The notes beneath the pieces are model-generated. The model was not told the DNA's origin and ran no database searches. It saw only the letters and a program-made list of their open reading frames with translations. A DNA stretch of 19,813 nt from JBOFFI01 sp051657245 (lineage in GTDB: Bacteria; Pseudomonadota; Alphaproteobacteria; Holosporales; JBOFFI01): positions 1 to 19,813 of the forward strand of contig JBOFKI010000061.1 in assembly GCA_051657245.1 (NCBI GenBank), written 5' to 3'. Below are positions 6,178 through 13,190 of this stretch, in pieces; positions within the stretch are counted from its first letter, which is position 1; every line of letters starts with the position of its first letter. The position numbers and the translations under genes were made by a program.

Positions 6178-7110
6178 ATGTCTGGCCATTTAATTTTTTT
6201 TGCGTTGTTGAAGCTCGTATTGATTGCCCTGTTAATGCCTCAAATGGCCTTTTCAACGGGCTCGGTTGAAACACCTTCGTTTTTTGAGAAGCTTCTTTCA
6301 GATATCATTAAGCTGATCCTTGCAAAACTTCCCAAAAAAGATCTGGCACGCCTGCGATTGGTTAACAAAAAACTGAAAGATATGGCCACCCCGTTCATCA
6401 CCAACCTTGAAATTCCAGGGAATCTCCCAAACGAAAAACAGGCGAAAAAATTTTTCAAAGACCTCAGCACGGATAAATTTTGGAAGGGGAAAAAGCCATC
6501 TGAGGCCTTCGCAAACCTCTTCCGTCACGCGCCGGTGGAAGCTTTATATTTTACCGATAAAACGATTCATGCTGAGGCCATCCCAACCATCGTGTCTGTT
6601 TTGCCCATTGGCCTTCAAATTCTTTCGTTGAGCGAGAATGCGATTGGGGATGCAGGTGCACAGGCCCTGGCGCTCTACCTTCCAGCCAGCCTTAAACGAC
6701 TTCAGCTGAGCAAAAACAACATCGGAGATGCAGGTGCCCAGGCCCTGGCATCCCACCTCCCAACAACCCTCCAATGGCTTTATCTGAACGAAAACAAGAT
6801 CGGTGATGTAGGTGCCAAGACCCTGGCGCCCCACCTTCCAACCAACCTTCAATGGCTTCAGATGAGTAAAAACATGATTGGGAATGCAGGTGCCCAGGCT
6901 CTGGCGATCCACCTTCCAGAACCCCTTGAAAATCTTCGCTTAAACGAGAACGCGATCGGGGATGCAGGTTTGGCCGCTTTGTTGGAGACAATCCCAAGAA
7001 TAGACTTGAACTGTTTATTCATTTCTGCGCCTTCTTCCTCACCCCTTCGTGAGCAATTCAAAAATTTCCGCAATCGACAAGGAAACTTCGTCAAAATAAC
7101 GTTTCATTAG
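6178..7110 (+). CDS. secreted F-box and leucine-rich-repeat protein, probable host-directed effector
   Basis: 310 residues. A signal peptide lies at about 1-26 (hydrophobic core FFALLKLVLIALLM, cleavage near AFS). An F-box-like segment follows at about 37-73 (LSDIIKLILAKLPKKDLARL then RLVNKKLKDMA), matching the eukaryotic pattern LPxExxxxILxxLPxxDLxxxRLVxKxW. Residues 142-271 form five 26-residue leucine-rich repeats of the RNase-inhibitor type (LxxLxLSxNxIGDAGAQALAxHLP). In eukaryotes F-box proteins dock substrates, often held by LRRs, to the SCF ubiquitin ligase through Skp1; bacterial pathogens use such proteins as effectors. The natural role here is inferred. The C-terminal SSPLREQFKNFRNRQGNFVKITF is shared with the paralogue at 13191. 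Its stop TAG (7108-7110) lies in the end repeat of a MITE-like element. Confidence 0.85.
   Translation: MSGHLIFFALLKLVLIALLMPQMAFSTGSVETPSFFEKLLSDIIKLILAKLPKKDLARLRLVNKKLKDMATPFITNLEIPGNLPNEKQAKKFFKDLSTDKFWKGKKPSEAFANLFRHAPVEALYFTDKTIHAEAIPTIVSVLPIGLQILSLSENAIGDAGAQALALYLPASLKRLQLSKNNIGDAGAQALASHLPTTLQWLYLNENKIGDVGAKTLAPHLPTNLQWLQMSKNMIGNAGAQALAIHLPEPLENLRLNENAIGDAGLAALLETIPRIDLNCLFISAPSSSPLREQFKNFRNRQGNFVKITFH
6601..6990 (+). repeat. five in-frame 78-bp leucine-rich-repeat units
   Basis: Five consecutive 78-bp coding repeats (26 codons) lie within the F-box/LRR gene, starting at residues 142, 168, 194, 220 and 246. The DNA is similar between units (recurring GGTGCCCAGGCCCTGGC-type stretches), so the array probably grew by recent tandem duplication and could vary in copy number between strains. 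Confidence 0.85.
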
Positions 7111-7281
7111 ATCTCTTTCGAAACCACTTTTAGGGAACTGAGGGACAGGAACTGAGGGACAGGAACTGAGGGACAGGAACTAACGGAGCGCAAGACCGGA
7201 ACGTACTTAGGGTACATGAGGATCTGAGCACCGGAGTGACGCACCCATCGGCCCATAAAAGGAAGTTTCGAAAGAGGTCTA
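7108..7281. mobile_element. MITE-like palindromic element, copy 1 (174 bp)
   Basis: The ends are inverted repeats: 7108-7124 reads TAGATCTCTTTCGAAAC and the reverse complement of 7265-7281 reads TAGACCTCTTTCGAAAC (16 of 17 identical). The similarity continues inward (CTTTTAGGG against CCTTTTATGGG). The element has no ORF of its own and begins and ends with TA, as for insertions into a TA target (IS630/mariner type), but the target duplication cannot be fixed exactly. The interior holds a 14-bp tandem repeat and the stretch CCCATCGGCCC (7244-7254), also found in copy 2 at 13108-13118. Absence of a transposase suggests mobilisation by an IS elsewhere. The left end supplies the stop codon of the upstream F-box/LRR gene. 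Confidence 0.75.
7134..7181 (+). repeat. tandem repeat, 14-bp unit, 3.4 copies
   Basis: The unit GGAACTGAGGGACA is repeated exactly at 7134-7147, 7148-7161 and 7162-7175, followed by a partial GGAACT. It lies inside MITE-like copy 1 near its left end. Perfect identity of the units suggests recent slippage or expansion. Confidence 0.9.
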
Positions 7282-7745
7282 TTAAAAGATGTTTCATAAA
7301 GACTCTCCTTGCTCCCCCCCTCTTTGGCCTCCTTTTGTCCTTCCCCCCCTCTTCCACGCGTGTCCGGATAAATATAAAACTCTGTTTCATGGCTAAAATC
7401 TTAGAGTAAATTGTTTAACAAGAAAACAAACGTCTTTTAATCGTAAAAAGCCTTGATTCATAGTTGCTTCAATAACCCAAAGGAAGTCAACGCGATAAAG
7501 ATCTGAATCATCGTTGCATCGAGATTTTCTCCCATAAATTTTATGTTGCTTTGGGTATAAAACCTGATCAACCCCTTATCCGTCGCTTGACCTAGGTTGC
7601 GCTTCTCGCAACTAGCCCAACCATAAACGTTTGTATCACTTAAAAATGAGGCTTGGTATTATTTTATAAAAAAGACTGGACTTTGATTGACGTTGGGTTA
7701 CAACGTGTAAAAAAACAATGGCGTACTGCAAAGGATTCTTTAGGT
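7282..7745. other. 464-bp stretch without a gene, between repeat element and mraY
   Basis: No reading frame here looks protein-like. Visible items: a polypyrimidine tract on the plus strand (about 7310-7352); a hairpin at 7592-7614 (CTAG, TTGCG and complement CGCAACTAG around CTTCT, with one bulged G); and a candidate extended -10 promoter at 7654-7662. The reading frame of mraY is open upstream to a TTG at 7653, but that part does not resemble MraY. This is the gap where murE-murF might be expected; no remnants of either are recognisable. Confidence 0.6.
7654..7662 (+). promoter_or_regulatory. candidate extended -10 promoter for mraY
   Basis: TGGTATTAT provides a TGN motif directly before TATTAT (5 of 6 to TATAAT). 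A TTGTAT at 7631-7636 lies 20 nt upstream, which is too far for a standard -35, so it would act as an extended -10 promoter. It would give mraY a leader of about 75 nt. It is needed because mraY is separated here from the other dcw genes. Confidence 0.3.
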
Positions 7746-8834
7746 ATGATTCATGCTTTTTCCCTGCTTTGGGGAGACTACCTTCTGGGAGCGCATCTCT
7801 TTCGCTATCTAACATTTAGGACGATTGCAGCGTTGATGACAGCTTTCTTCCTCTCTTTTTTCCTTGGCCCCCCTTTCATTGCTTGGCTAAAATCTCACCA
7901 AAAAGGTGGGCAGCCCATTCGGGATGATGGTCCCACGAGCCACTTGTTAACCAAGCAAGGAACACCTACCATGGGAGGTGGACTCATCTTATTAGCCCTA
8001 ACGTTTAGCACCCTTTTGTGGTGCGATCTGCGCAACCCTTATATCTGGGTTGTGCTGGCTGTCACCCTTGGCTTTGGCGCTATTGGAGCTGTGGATGATT
8101 TTTTAAAATTATCTAAAGCCAACACACAGGGTTTATCAGGCCGTTGGAAATTAATTTTGCAAGTGGGGATAGGCATGGCTGCGTCCCTTAGCGTCATGCT
8201 GCTTTCCCCCCCTTCTCTCTCCACCCATTTAGCTTTCCCTTTTCTCAAGAGCTTTTTTTTGAATCTAGCCTGGTTTTTTCCTTTTTTTGCAACGTTTGTA
8301 ATGGTGGGAACCTCCAATGCAGTTAACCTAACAGATGGGCTAGACGGGCTTGCCATTGGCCCCGTCATGCTTGCCGCAGGCGTTTTTTGTGTCATTGCTT
8401 ACGCCGTTGGGCACGCTGTATTTTCCAACTATCTTCAGCTCCCTTTTGTGCCAGGAGCTGGAGAATTATCCGTTTTGTGCGGCGCTCTCATTGGCGCGGG
8501 GCTTGGTTTTTTATGGTACAACGCGCCCCCCGCGATGGTGTTTATGGGAGACACTGGCTCTTTATCTGTGGGGGGATGCTTGGGCGCCATCTCCGTTATT
8601 ACCAAACATGAAATTGTGCTTGCCATCGTGGGGGGCCTTTTTGTGGTAGAAGCTCTATCTGTGATGCTGCAGGTTCTGTTTTATAAAAAAACCGGCCGCC
8701 GCATCTTTTTAATGGCCCCTATTCATCACCATTTCGAAAAGAAAGGCTGGTCAGAACCCACCATTGTTTTCCGGTTTTGGATTATCGCGATTCTTCTCGC
8801 ATTAATCGGGCTTTCGACGTTGAAAATTCGCTAG
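7746..8834 (+). CDS. mraY: phospho-N-acetylmuramoyl-pentapeptide-transferase MraY
   Basis: Inner-membrane enzyme that transfers phospho-MurNAc-pentapeptide from UDP to undecaprenyl phosphate, forming lipid I. With the ATG at 7746 (AAGGA at 7731-7735) the protein has 362 residues, about the length of the E. coli enzyme, and starts MIHAFSLLWGDYLL like other MraY proteins; the TTG at 7653 would add 31 unrelated residues. Signatures: GTPTMGGG (72-79), the catalytic Asp pair D117-D118 in AVDDFLKL, NAVNLTDGLDGLA (191-203), D269 in FMGDTGSLS, and HHH at 327-329 in PIHHHFEKKGW. About ten membrane segments are evident. It is separated from ftsI by 2.7 kb and not followed by murD. Confidence 0.96.
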   Translation: MIHAFSLLWGDYLLGAHLFRYLTFRTIAALMTAFFLSFFLGPPFIAWLKSHQKGGQPIRDDGPTSHLLTKQGTPTMGGGLILLALTFSTLLWCDLRNPYIWVVLAVTLGFGAIGAVDDFLKLSKANTQGLSGRWKLILQVGIGMAASLSVMLLSPPSLSTHLAFPFLKSFFLNLAWFFPFFATFVMVGTSNAVNLTDGLDGLAIGPVMLAAGVFCVIAYAVGHAVFSNYLQLPFVPGAGELSVLCGALIGAGLGFLWYNAPPAMVFMGDTGSLSVGGCLGAISVITKHEIVLAIVGGLFVVEALSVMLQVLFYKKTGRRIFLMAPIHHHFEKKGWSEPTIVFRFWIIAILLALIGLSTLKIR

Positions 8835-8852
8835 GCCTGAATACAAAAAAAT

Positions 8853-8858
8853 TATAAT
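8853..8858 (+). promoter_or_regulatory. candidate -10 box for mrcA
   Basis: A perfect TATAAT at 8853-8858, 70 bp ahead of mrcA. No good -35 stands at 16-18 nt (GCTAGG at a 17-nt spacer). It lies in a strongly A+T rich gap, so chance occurrence is possible. Confidence 0.3.
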
Positions 8859-8875
8859 GTTAAGAAAATTTTGTG

Positions 8876-8910
8876 AAAAAAAACGGAAAATCAATTTGTT
8901 TCGTTTTTTT
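8876..8910 (+). terminator. A/T-rich hairpin with T-tract after mraY
   Basis: A-rich arm AAAAAAACG and AAA (about 8876-8890) pairs with TTTCGTTTTTTT (8899-8910) around a short loop, ending in seven Ts. It resembles an intrinsic terminator for mraY and, because of symmetry, may work both ways. Since a possible -10 box lies upstream of it, it could alternatively sit in the mrcA leader. Confidence 0.45.
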
Positions 8911-8928
8911 AGAAGGTGATCAACTTCT

Positions 8929-11535
8929 ATGCTTTTAAAGCTTATCAGTTGGATATTTACGTGGATTGTGCTCCTATTTCTTGTGGGCTGTGGCGCTGTA
9001 TTCTGGATTTTTTACCATTACGGCCAGGGACTCCCCAATTATGAAAAACTAGTCCAATATGAACCCCCCGTACTAAGCCGCCTTTATGCCAGCGATGGAA
9101 GACTTTTTCGGGAATATGCAGAGCAAAAACGCGTCTTTATTCCTGTAAGTGCTGTTCCCCCTTCCATTATCCAAACGTTTTTGGTAGCAGAGGATAAAAA
9201 TTTTTATGAGCACTTTGGTTTAGACATTCTGGGGATTGGGCGAGCTGCCCTCACAAACCTTGCGAATCGAGGCCAAAAGCGCCCTGTAGGGGCCTCCACC
9301 ATCACCCAACAGGTTGCAAAAAATTTTCTGCTAGCTTCCAATGAGGTATCTTTGGAACGGAAAATTAAAGAGGCGATCCTGGCCCTTAGAATTGAGAAAG
9401 CCTTTTCTAAAAATAAGATTCTTGAGCTGTACCTGAATGAAATTTATCTGGGAAGGGGGGCTTACGGCATTGCGGCAGCAGCCCTCACCTATTTCAACAA
9501 ATCCTTAGAAGAGCTGAACATAGAAGAGGCTGCTTTTTTGGCAGGGCTTCCTAAGGCGCCCAGCCGCTATGATCCTGTCCAAGCCCCAACCCTCGCAAAG
9601 TCCAGGAGAGATTGGGTGATTGGACGCATGGCCGAAGAAGGTGTCATTACCGTTGAAGAAGGGCACAAGGCCCAGCAAGACCCCATCCTTTTGCGCAAAC
9701 GAGGCGTGGAACAGGGGGTGGTTGCAGACTATTTCGCGGAGGAAGTGCGGCGCCAATTGGTTCAACGCTATGGGGAAAAAGCGCTTTATAAAGAAGGCTT
9801 GGTGGTCAAAACCAGCTTAAACCCAAAGTTGCAAAAGATTGCTGAAAAAGCGCTTCAAACGGGGCTCAAATCCTATGACCGACGCCATGGATGGCGCGGC
9901 CCTGTGCGGCATTTGTCCCTCTTTCAAATGCGCCAATGGACAGAAGTTTTTGGGAAAATGCAAGCTCCGCCAGGGGTTACACCCTGGATCCTAGGGCTTG
10001 TTTTGCAGATAACCCCAAGCAAAGCAGAGATTGTGCTGCAAAATGGCGATTATGGGCATATTCCCCTGGAAAACCTGAAATGGGCACGACGCGCCCTCAA
10101 AGAGGGACGGGTTGGCCAAGAGGTTCGCAACGCTTCAGACGTTTTAGAACGGGGCGATATCGTGCTTGTGCAGCCTGATTTAAGCCCGCCTGAGCCATCC
10201 AGTTTGAAAGGACGCTATACCCTGGAACAAATGCCAGAGGCCAATGGTGGGGTGGTTGTTTTAGATCCCCTTACAGGGCGCATCCTAGCGTTGGTGGGAG
10301 GATACAGCTTTGAGGCGAATCAATTTGATCGCGCAACCCTTTCCATGCGCCAATCTGGCTCTGCCTTCAAGCCTTTTGTTTACCTTGCGGCGCTTGAGAA
10401 AGGGATGACACCTTCTTCCCTGGTAAATGATGCGCCCATTTCCATTCCCCTGGGACGAGGGCTAGGATTCTACCAACCTAACAACATTACCAAGCAATTT
10501 TATGGTCCCACGACCCTTCGGGTTGCTTTGGAGAAGTCACGAAACGTTGTGACCGTTCGCTTGGCTGCTGAATATGTAGGAATTAAACGCATCGCTGATT
10601 TAACAGAACGCTTGGGGATTATGAAAAAGATGCCCCGTCAATTTGCCATGGCATTGGGTGCAGGGGAGTCTACCCTCCTTGCCTTAACCACCGCCTATGG
10701 CATGGTTGCAAATGGCGGAAAGCGGATTGCGCCTACGTTTATTGATCTCATCCATAACCGCCATGGCCAAATTTTGTTCAACGCAGAAACCCGAACCTGC
10801 AAAGGCTGTCAAGAAAGCTTTGAAGCTCAACCAACCCCTCCTCCCATCGTGGATAAACGCGAGCAGGTGGTGGACCCTGTTGCTGCCTATCAGTTAATCT
10901 CAATGCTGGAAGGGGTGGTTCAGCGGGGAACAGGAAAGCTGTTGAGAGAACTCGGCAGGCCTCTCGCAGGAAAAACAGGCACAACAAATTCCTTCCGTGA
11001 TGGCATTTTTGTAGGTGTCTCGCCAGAACTTGTCGTCGGCATCTTCATTGGGCACGATGATTTTAAAACCCTCGGAGATAAAGAAACAGGCTCTCGTGTT
11101 GCGGTTCCTGTGTTTCTTGAATTTGGCAAAGAAGCTTTTAAAGAGCTTGCGGTGACACCGTTTAAAATTCCCCCTGGCGTTCGATTGGTACGGGTTCATC
11201 CCACAACCGGCCTGCCAGCTTCCGCAAAAGATACAAACGCTATTTTTGAAGCATTCCGCTCTGATGGAGGGGAAGATGAAATTCCAGAAGATGGGGGTGA
11301 CATGACAGAGCTGATTGAATCACAAAGCGAAACAGACGAAGAGGATGCTAGTTTAGATGAAGATGGAAGCGAAACTCCAGAGCCTGTTGAGGATGAAATT
11401 TCAGAATTTAAACCAAGGCCTGTGCCCGCCATCCCACAATCCCAACCCCAAAAATCAGAAGAAGAAAACCTTGATGTAAACCCTTCAGATGCAATCGATG
11501 AACCTATGTTGGAGGGAACCGGCGGTATTTATTAA
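8929..11535 (+). CDS. mrcA: bifunctional penicillin-binding protein 1A (transglycosylase/transpeptidase)
   Basis: Class A PBP that polymerises lipid II and crosslinks the new strands in the periplasm. The 868 residues contain an N-terminal membrane anchor (about 5-28). The GT51 glycosyltransferase (about 50-230) has catalytic E88 in VAEDKNFYEHFG, GASTITQQ (121-128), RKIKE (144-148) and KILELYLNEIYLGRG. A linker/OB-like region (about 315-425) follows. The transpeptidase has S478-A-F-K481 (QSGSAFKPF), S537-R-N539 and K682-T-G684 (AGKTGTTNS). After the catalytic core a tail of about 90 residues, very rich in Asp/Glu (about 778-826) and then Pro/Gln, is added. The RBS AAGGTGAT at 8913-8920 is strong. 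mrcA is normally outside the dcw cluster, so its place after mraY is unusual. Confidence 0.95.
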   Translation: MLLKLISWIFTWIVLLFLVGCGAVFWIFYHYGQGLPNYEKLVQYEPPVLSRLYASDGRLFREYAEQKRVFIPVSAVPPSIIQTFLVAEDKNFYEHFGLDILGIGRAALTNLANRGQKRPVGASTITQQVAKNFLLASNEVSLERKIKEAILALRIEKAFSKNKILELYLNEIYLGRGAYGIAAAALTYFNKSLEELNIEEAAFLAGLPKAPSRYDPVQAPTLAKSRRDWVIGRMAEEGVITVEEGHKAQQDPILLRKRGVEQGVVADYFAEEVRRQLVQRYGEKALYKEGLVVKTSLNPKLQKIAEKALQTGLKSYDRRHGWRGPVRHLSLFQMRQWTEVFGKMQAPPGVTPWILGLVLQITPSKAEIVLQNGDYGHIPLENLKWARRALKEGRVGQEVRNASDVLERGDIVLVQPDLSPPEPSSLKGRYTLEQMPEANGGVVVLDPLTGRILALVGGYSFEANQFDRATLSMRQSGSAFKPFVYLAALEKGMTPSSLVNDAPISIPLGRGLGFYQPNNITKQFYGPTTLRVALEKSRNVVTVRLAAEYVGIKRIADLTERLGIMKKMPRQFAMALGAGESTLLALTTAYGMVANGGKRIAPTFIDLIHNRHGQILFNAETRTCKGCQESFEAQPTPPPIVDKREQVVDPVAAYQLISMLEGVVQRGTGKLLRELGRPLAGKTGTTNSFRDGIFVGVSPELVVGIFIGHDDFKTLGDKETGSRVAVPVFLEFGKEAFKELAVTPFKIPPGVRLVRVHPTTGLPASAKDTNAIFEAFRSDGGEDEIPEDGGDMTELIESQSETDEEDASLDEDGSETPEPVEDEISEFKPRPVPAIPQSQPQKSEEENLDVNPSDAIDEPMLEGTGGIY

Positions 11536-11570
11536 ATCGTTTTTTAACCTATCCATTTTTTCTAACAAGC

Positions 11571-11574
11571 GAGG
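11571..11574 (+). promoter_or_regulatory. ribosome binding site that sets the fumC start
   Basis: GAGG at 7-nt spacing from ATG 11582. It supports the shorter form of fumC over the in-frame extension from 11489, which would overlap the end of mrcA and add 31 residues unlike any fumarase. Confidence 0.7.
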
Positions 11575-11581
11575 CAAACTT

Positions 11582-12991
11582 ATGCAACCATCTCACCCCT
11601 CTTCCCAAACCCGCCAAGAAACCGACAGCTTTGGACCTCTTGCAGTCCCAAAAAATCGCTATTGGGGGGCCCAAACCCAACGTTCTTTACAAAATTTCCG
11701 AATTGGGGGAGAGCGGATGCCGCTGCCACTCATCCATGCTTTTGGGTTTCAAAAATGGGCCTGCGCCCTGGCCAACGAGCAAATGGGTCTTTTAGAGCCT
11801 TCCCTTGCAAAAGCGATTGTGCAAGCTTGCCAAGAGGTTTCTGAAGGGAAACTTGATGAGCACTTCCCTTTGGTGGTTTGGCAGACAGGATCTGGCACCC
11901 AGACAAATATGAATGCAAATGAAGTCATCTCCAACCGAGCCATTGAAATCTTGGGCGGTGAGATGGGGTCTAAAACCCCTGTGCACCCCAACGATCACGT
12001 TAACAAAGGCCAATCCTCGAATGACAGCTTTCCCACAGCCATGCATATCGCGGTGGTAAGTGTTGCCCATGCAAGCCTTTTGCCAGCATTGCAGAACCTT
12101 TGCAACCTCTTGAGAGATAAAAAAGAGGCGTTTGCTTCTCTCCTCAAAATAGGCAGAACCCACCTCCAGGATGCCACCCCCCTCACGCTGGGACAAGAAT
12201 TTTCGGCCTTTGAGGCCCAAGCACGCTTTGCCCAACAACGCTTGGAGGAAAGTTTAGCGTACGTCTATTTCTTGGCCCAAGGTGGCACAGCGGTGGGAAC
12301 TGGGCTTAACACCCCCAAAGGCTTTGACACGCTTTTTGTCGAAAAATTGAAGGAGATTACGAAGCTTCCCTTTCAAACAGCGCCAAATAAATTTGAGGCC
12401 CTTGCGTCCCATGATGCCTTGGTTGCTTTTTCGGGAGCTCTCAATTCCCTTGCGGTTGCCTTGATGAAGCTTGCCAACGACATTCGCTTTTTGGGCTCAG
12501 GGCCACGGTGTGGGCTAGGTGAACTCAATTTGCCCGAAAATGAGCCAGGTTCCTCTATCATGCCTGGCAAAGTAAACCCCACTCAAGCAGAGGCGCTCAC
12601 CATGCTGGCAGCCCATGTGATGGGGAACCACACGACTGTTTCCATCGCAGGGGCCTCGGGGCATTTTCAATTGAACGTCTTCAAGCCTGTGATCATTTAT
12701 AATGTGCTCCAGTCCATGAAATTATTGGCCGATGGCGTGAACAGCTTTGCTGAGAACTGCCTGAAAGATTTGCAAGCTAATGAGGCACGCCTGGCCCAAA
12801 CGGTTGAATCTTCCCTCATGCTGGTTACCGCGTTGAACCCCCACATCGGCTATGATAAAGCTGCAACCATCGCTAAAAAAGCGTACAAAGAAAACATGAC
12901 CCTCCGCCAAGCGGCGCTGGAACTGGGCTTCCTGACGGATGCGGAATTTTCCGCCTGGGTGCGCCCTGAAAACATGACGTCGCCTTCTTAG
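11582..12991 (+). CDS. fumC: class II fumarate hydratase FumC
   Basis: Reversibly hydrates fumarate to L-malate in the TCA cycle; an iron-free, soluble homotetramer in the cytoplasm. The 469 residues match the family (467 in E. coli). Visible signatures: TGSGTQTNMNANEV (102-115), HPNDHVNKGQSSNDSFPTAM (135-154), GRTHLQDATP with active-site H194, and the superfamily signature GSSIMPGKVNP (323-333) with catalytic S324 and substrate-binding K330 and N332, corresponding to S318, K324 and N326 of E. coli FumC. The start ATG 11582 has GAGG at 7 nt. It lies 46 bp after mrcA and could be co-transcribed. Its product has no link to cell wall synthesis; the adjacency is probably a rearrangement. Confidence 0.97.
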   Translation: MQPSHPSSQTRQETDSFGPLAVPKNRYWGAQTQRSLQNFRIGGERMPLPLIHAFGFQKWACALANEQMGLLEPSLAKAIVQACQEVSEGKLDEHFPLVVWQTGSGTQTNMNANEVISNRAIEILGGEMGSKTPVHPNDHVNKGQSSNDSFPTAMHIAVVSVAHASLLPALQNLCNLLRDKKEAFASLLKIGRTHLQDATPLTLGQEFSAFEAQARFAQQRLEESLAYVYFLAQGGTAVGTGLNTPKGFDTLFVEKLKEITKLPFQTAPNKFEALASHDALVAFSGALNSLAVALMKLANDIRFLGSGPRCGLGELNLPENEPGSSIMPGKVNPTQAEALTMLAAHVMGNHTTVSIAGASGHFQLNVFKPVIIYNVLQSMKLLADGVNSFAENCLKDLQANEARLAQTVESSLMLVTALNPHIGYDKAATIAKKAYKENMTLRQAALELGFLTDAEFSAWVRPENMTSPS

Positions 12992-12999
12992 GCGTTGCA

Positions 13000-13145
13000 A
13001 ATTTCTTATCATAACCCTTTTAGGGCGCTTAAGGGTCAGGAATTTCAGGCGCGCTCGAGACCTTAGTCGTGTTTTTGGTCCAGGAGGTACGACCTTTGGG
13101 TGATACGCCCATCGGCCCCCTAAAGGCGCGTTGTAATGAAAAGCT
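13000..13145. mobile_element. MITE-like palindromic element, copy 2 (degenerate)
   Basis: It is related to copy 1 at 7108-7281 in the same orientation. It shares CTTTTAGGG near the left end, GGGTCAGGAA against GGGACAGGAAC inside, CCCATCGGCCC (13108-13118), and then a TAAAG...GTT...AAAAG right end. The ends are partly inverted repeats (CCTTTTAGGG at 13016-13025 against CCTTTAGGGGG on the other strand of 13115-13125). The terminal TTTCGAAA of copy 1 is not kept. It lies between fumC and the second F-box/LRR gene and may also form the fumC transcript end. Boundaries are approximate. Confidence 0.55.
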
Positions 13146-13190
13146 TATTTAAAAAAAGAACAGCGGAGCATAAAAGCCGCTTTAGAAGAA

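Noticed and set aside
6601..7181. CRISPR-like array from the 78-bp or 14-bp repeats
   Set aside because: The 78-bp units are coding leucine-rich repeats and the 14-bp units are contiguous without spacers; no cas genes are present.
7653..7745. N-terminal extension of mraY from a TTG
   Set aside because: The extra 31 residues do not match MraY and would make it longer than the family; ATG 7746 gives a normal start.
11489..11581. N-terminal extension of fumC into mrcA
   Set aside because: The extra residues are unlike fumarase, and a good RBS precedes ATG 11582.
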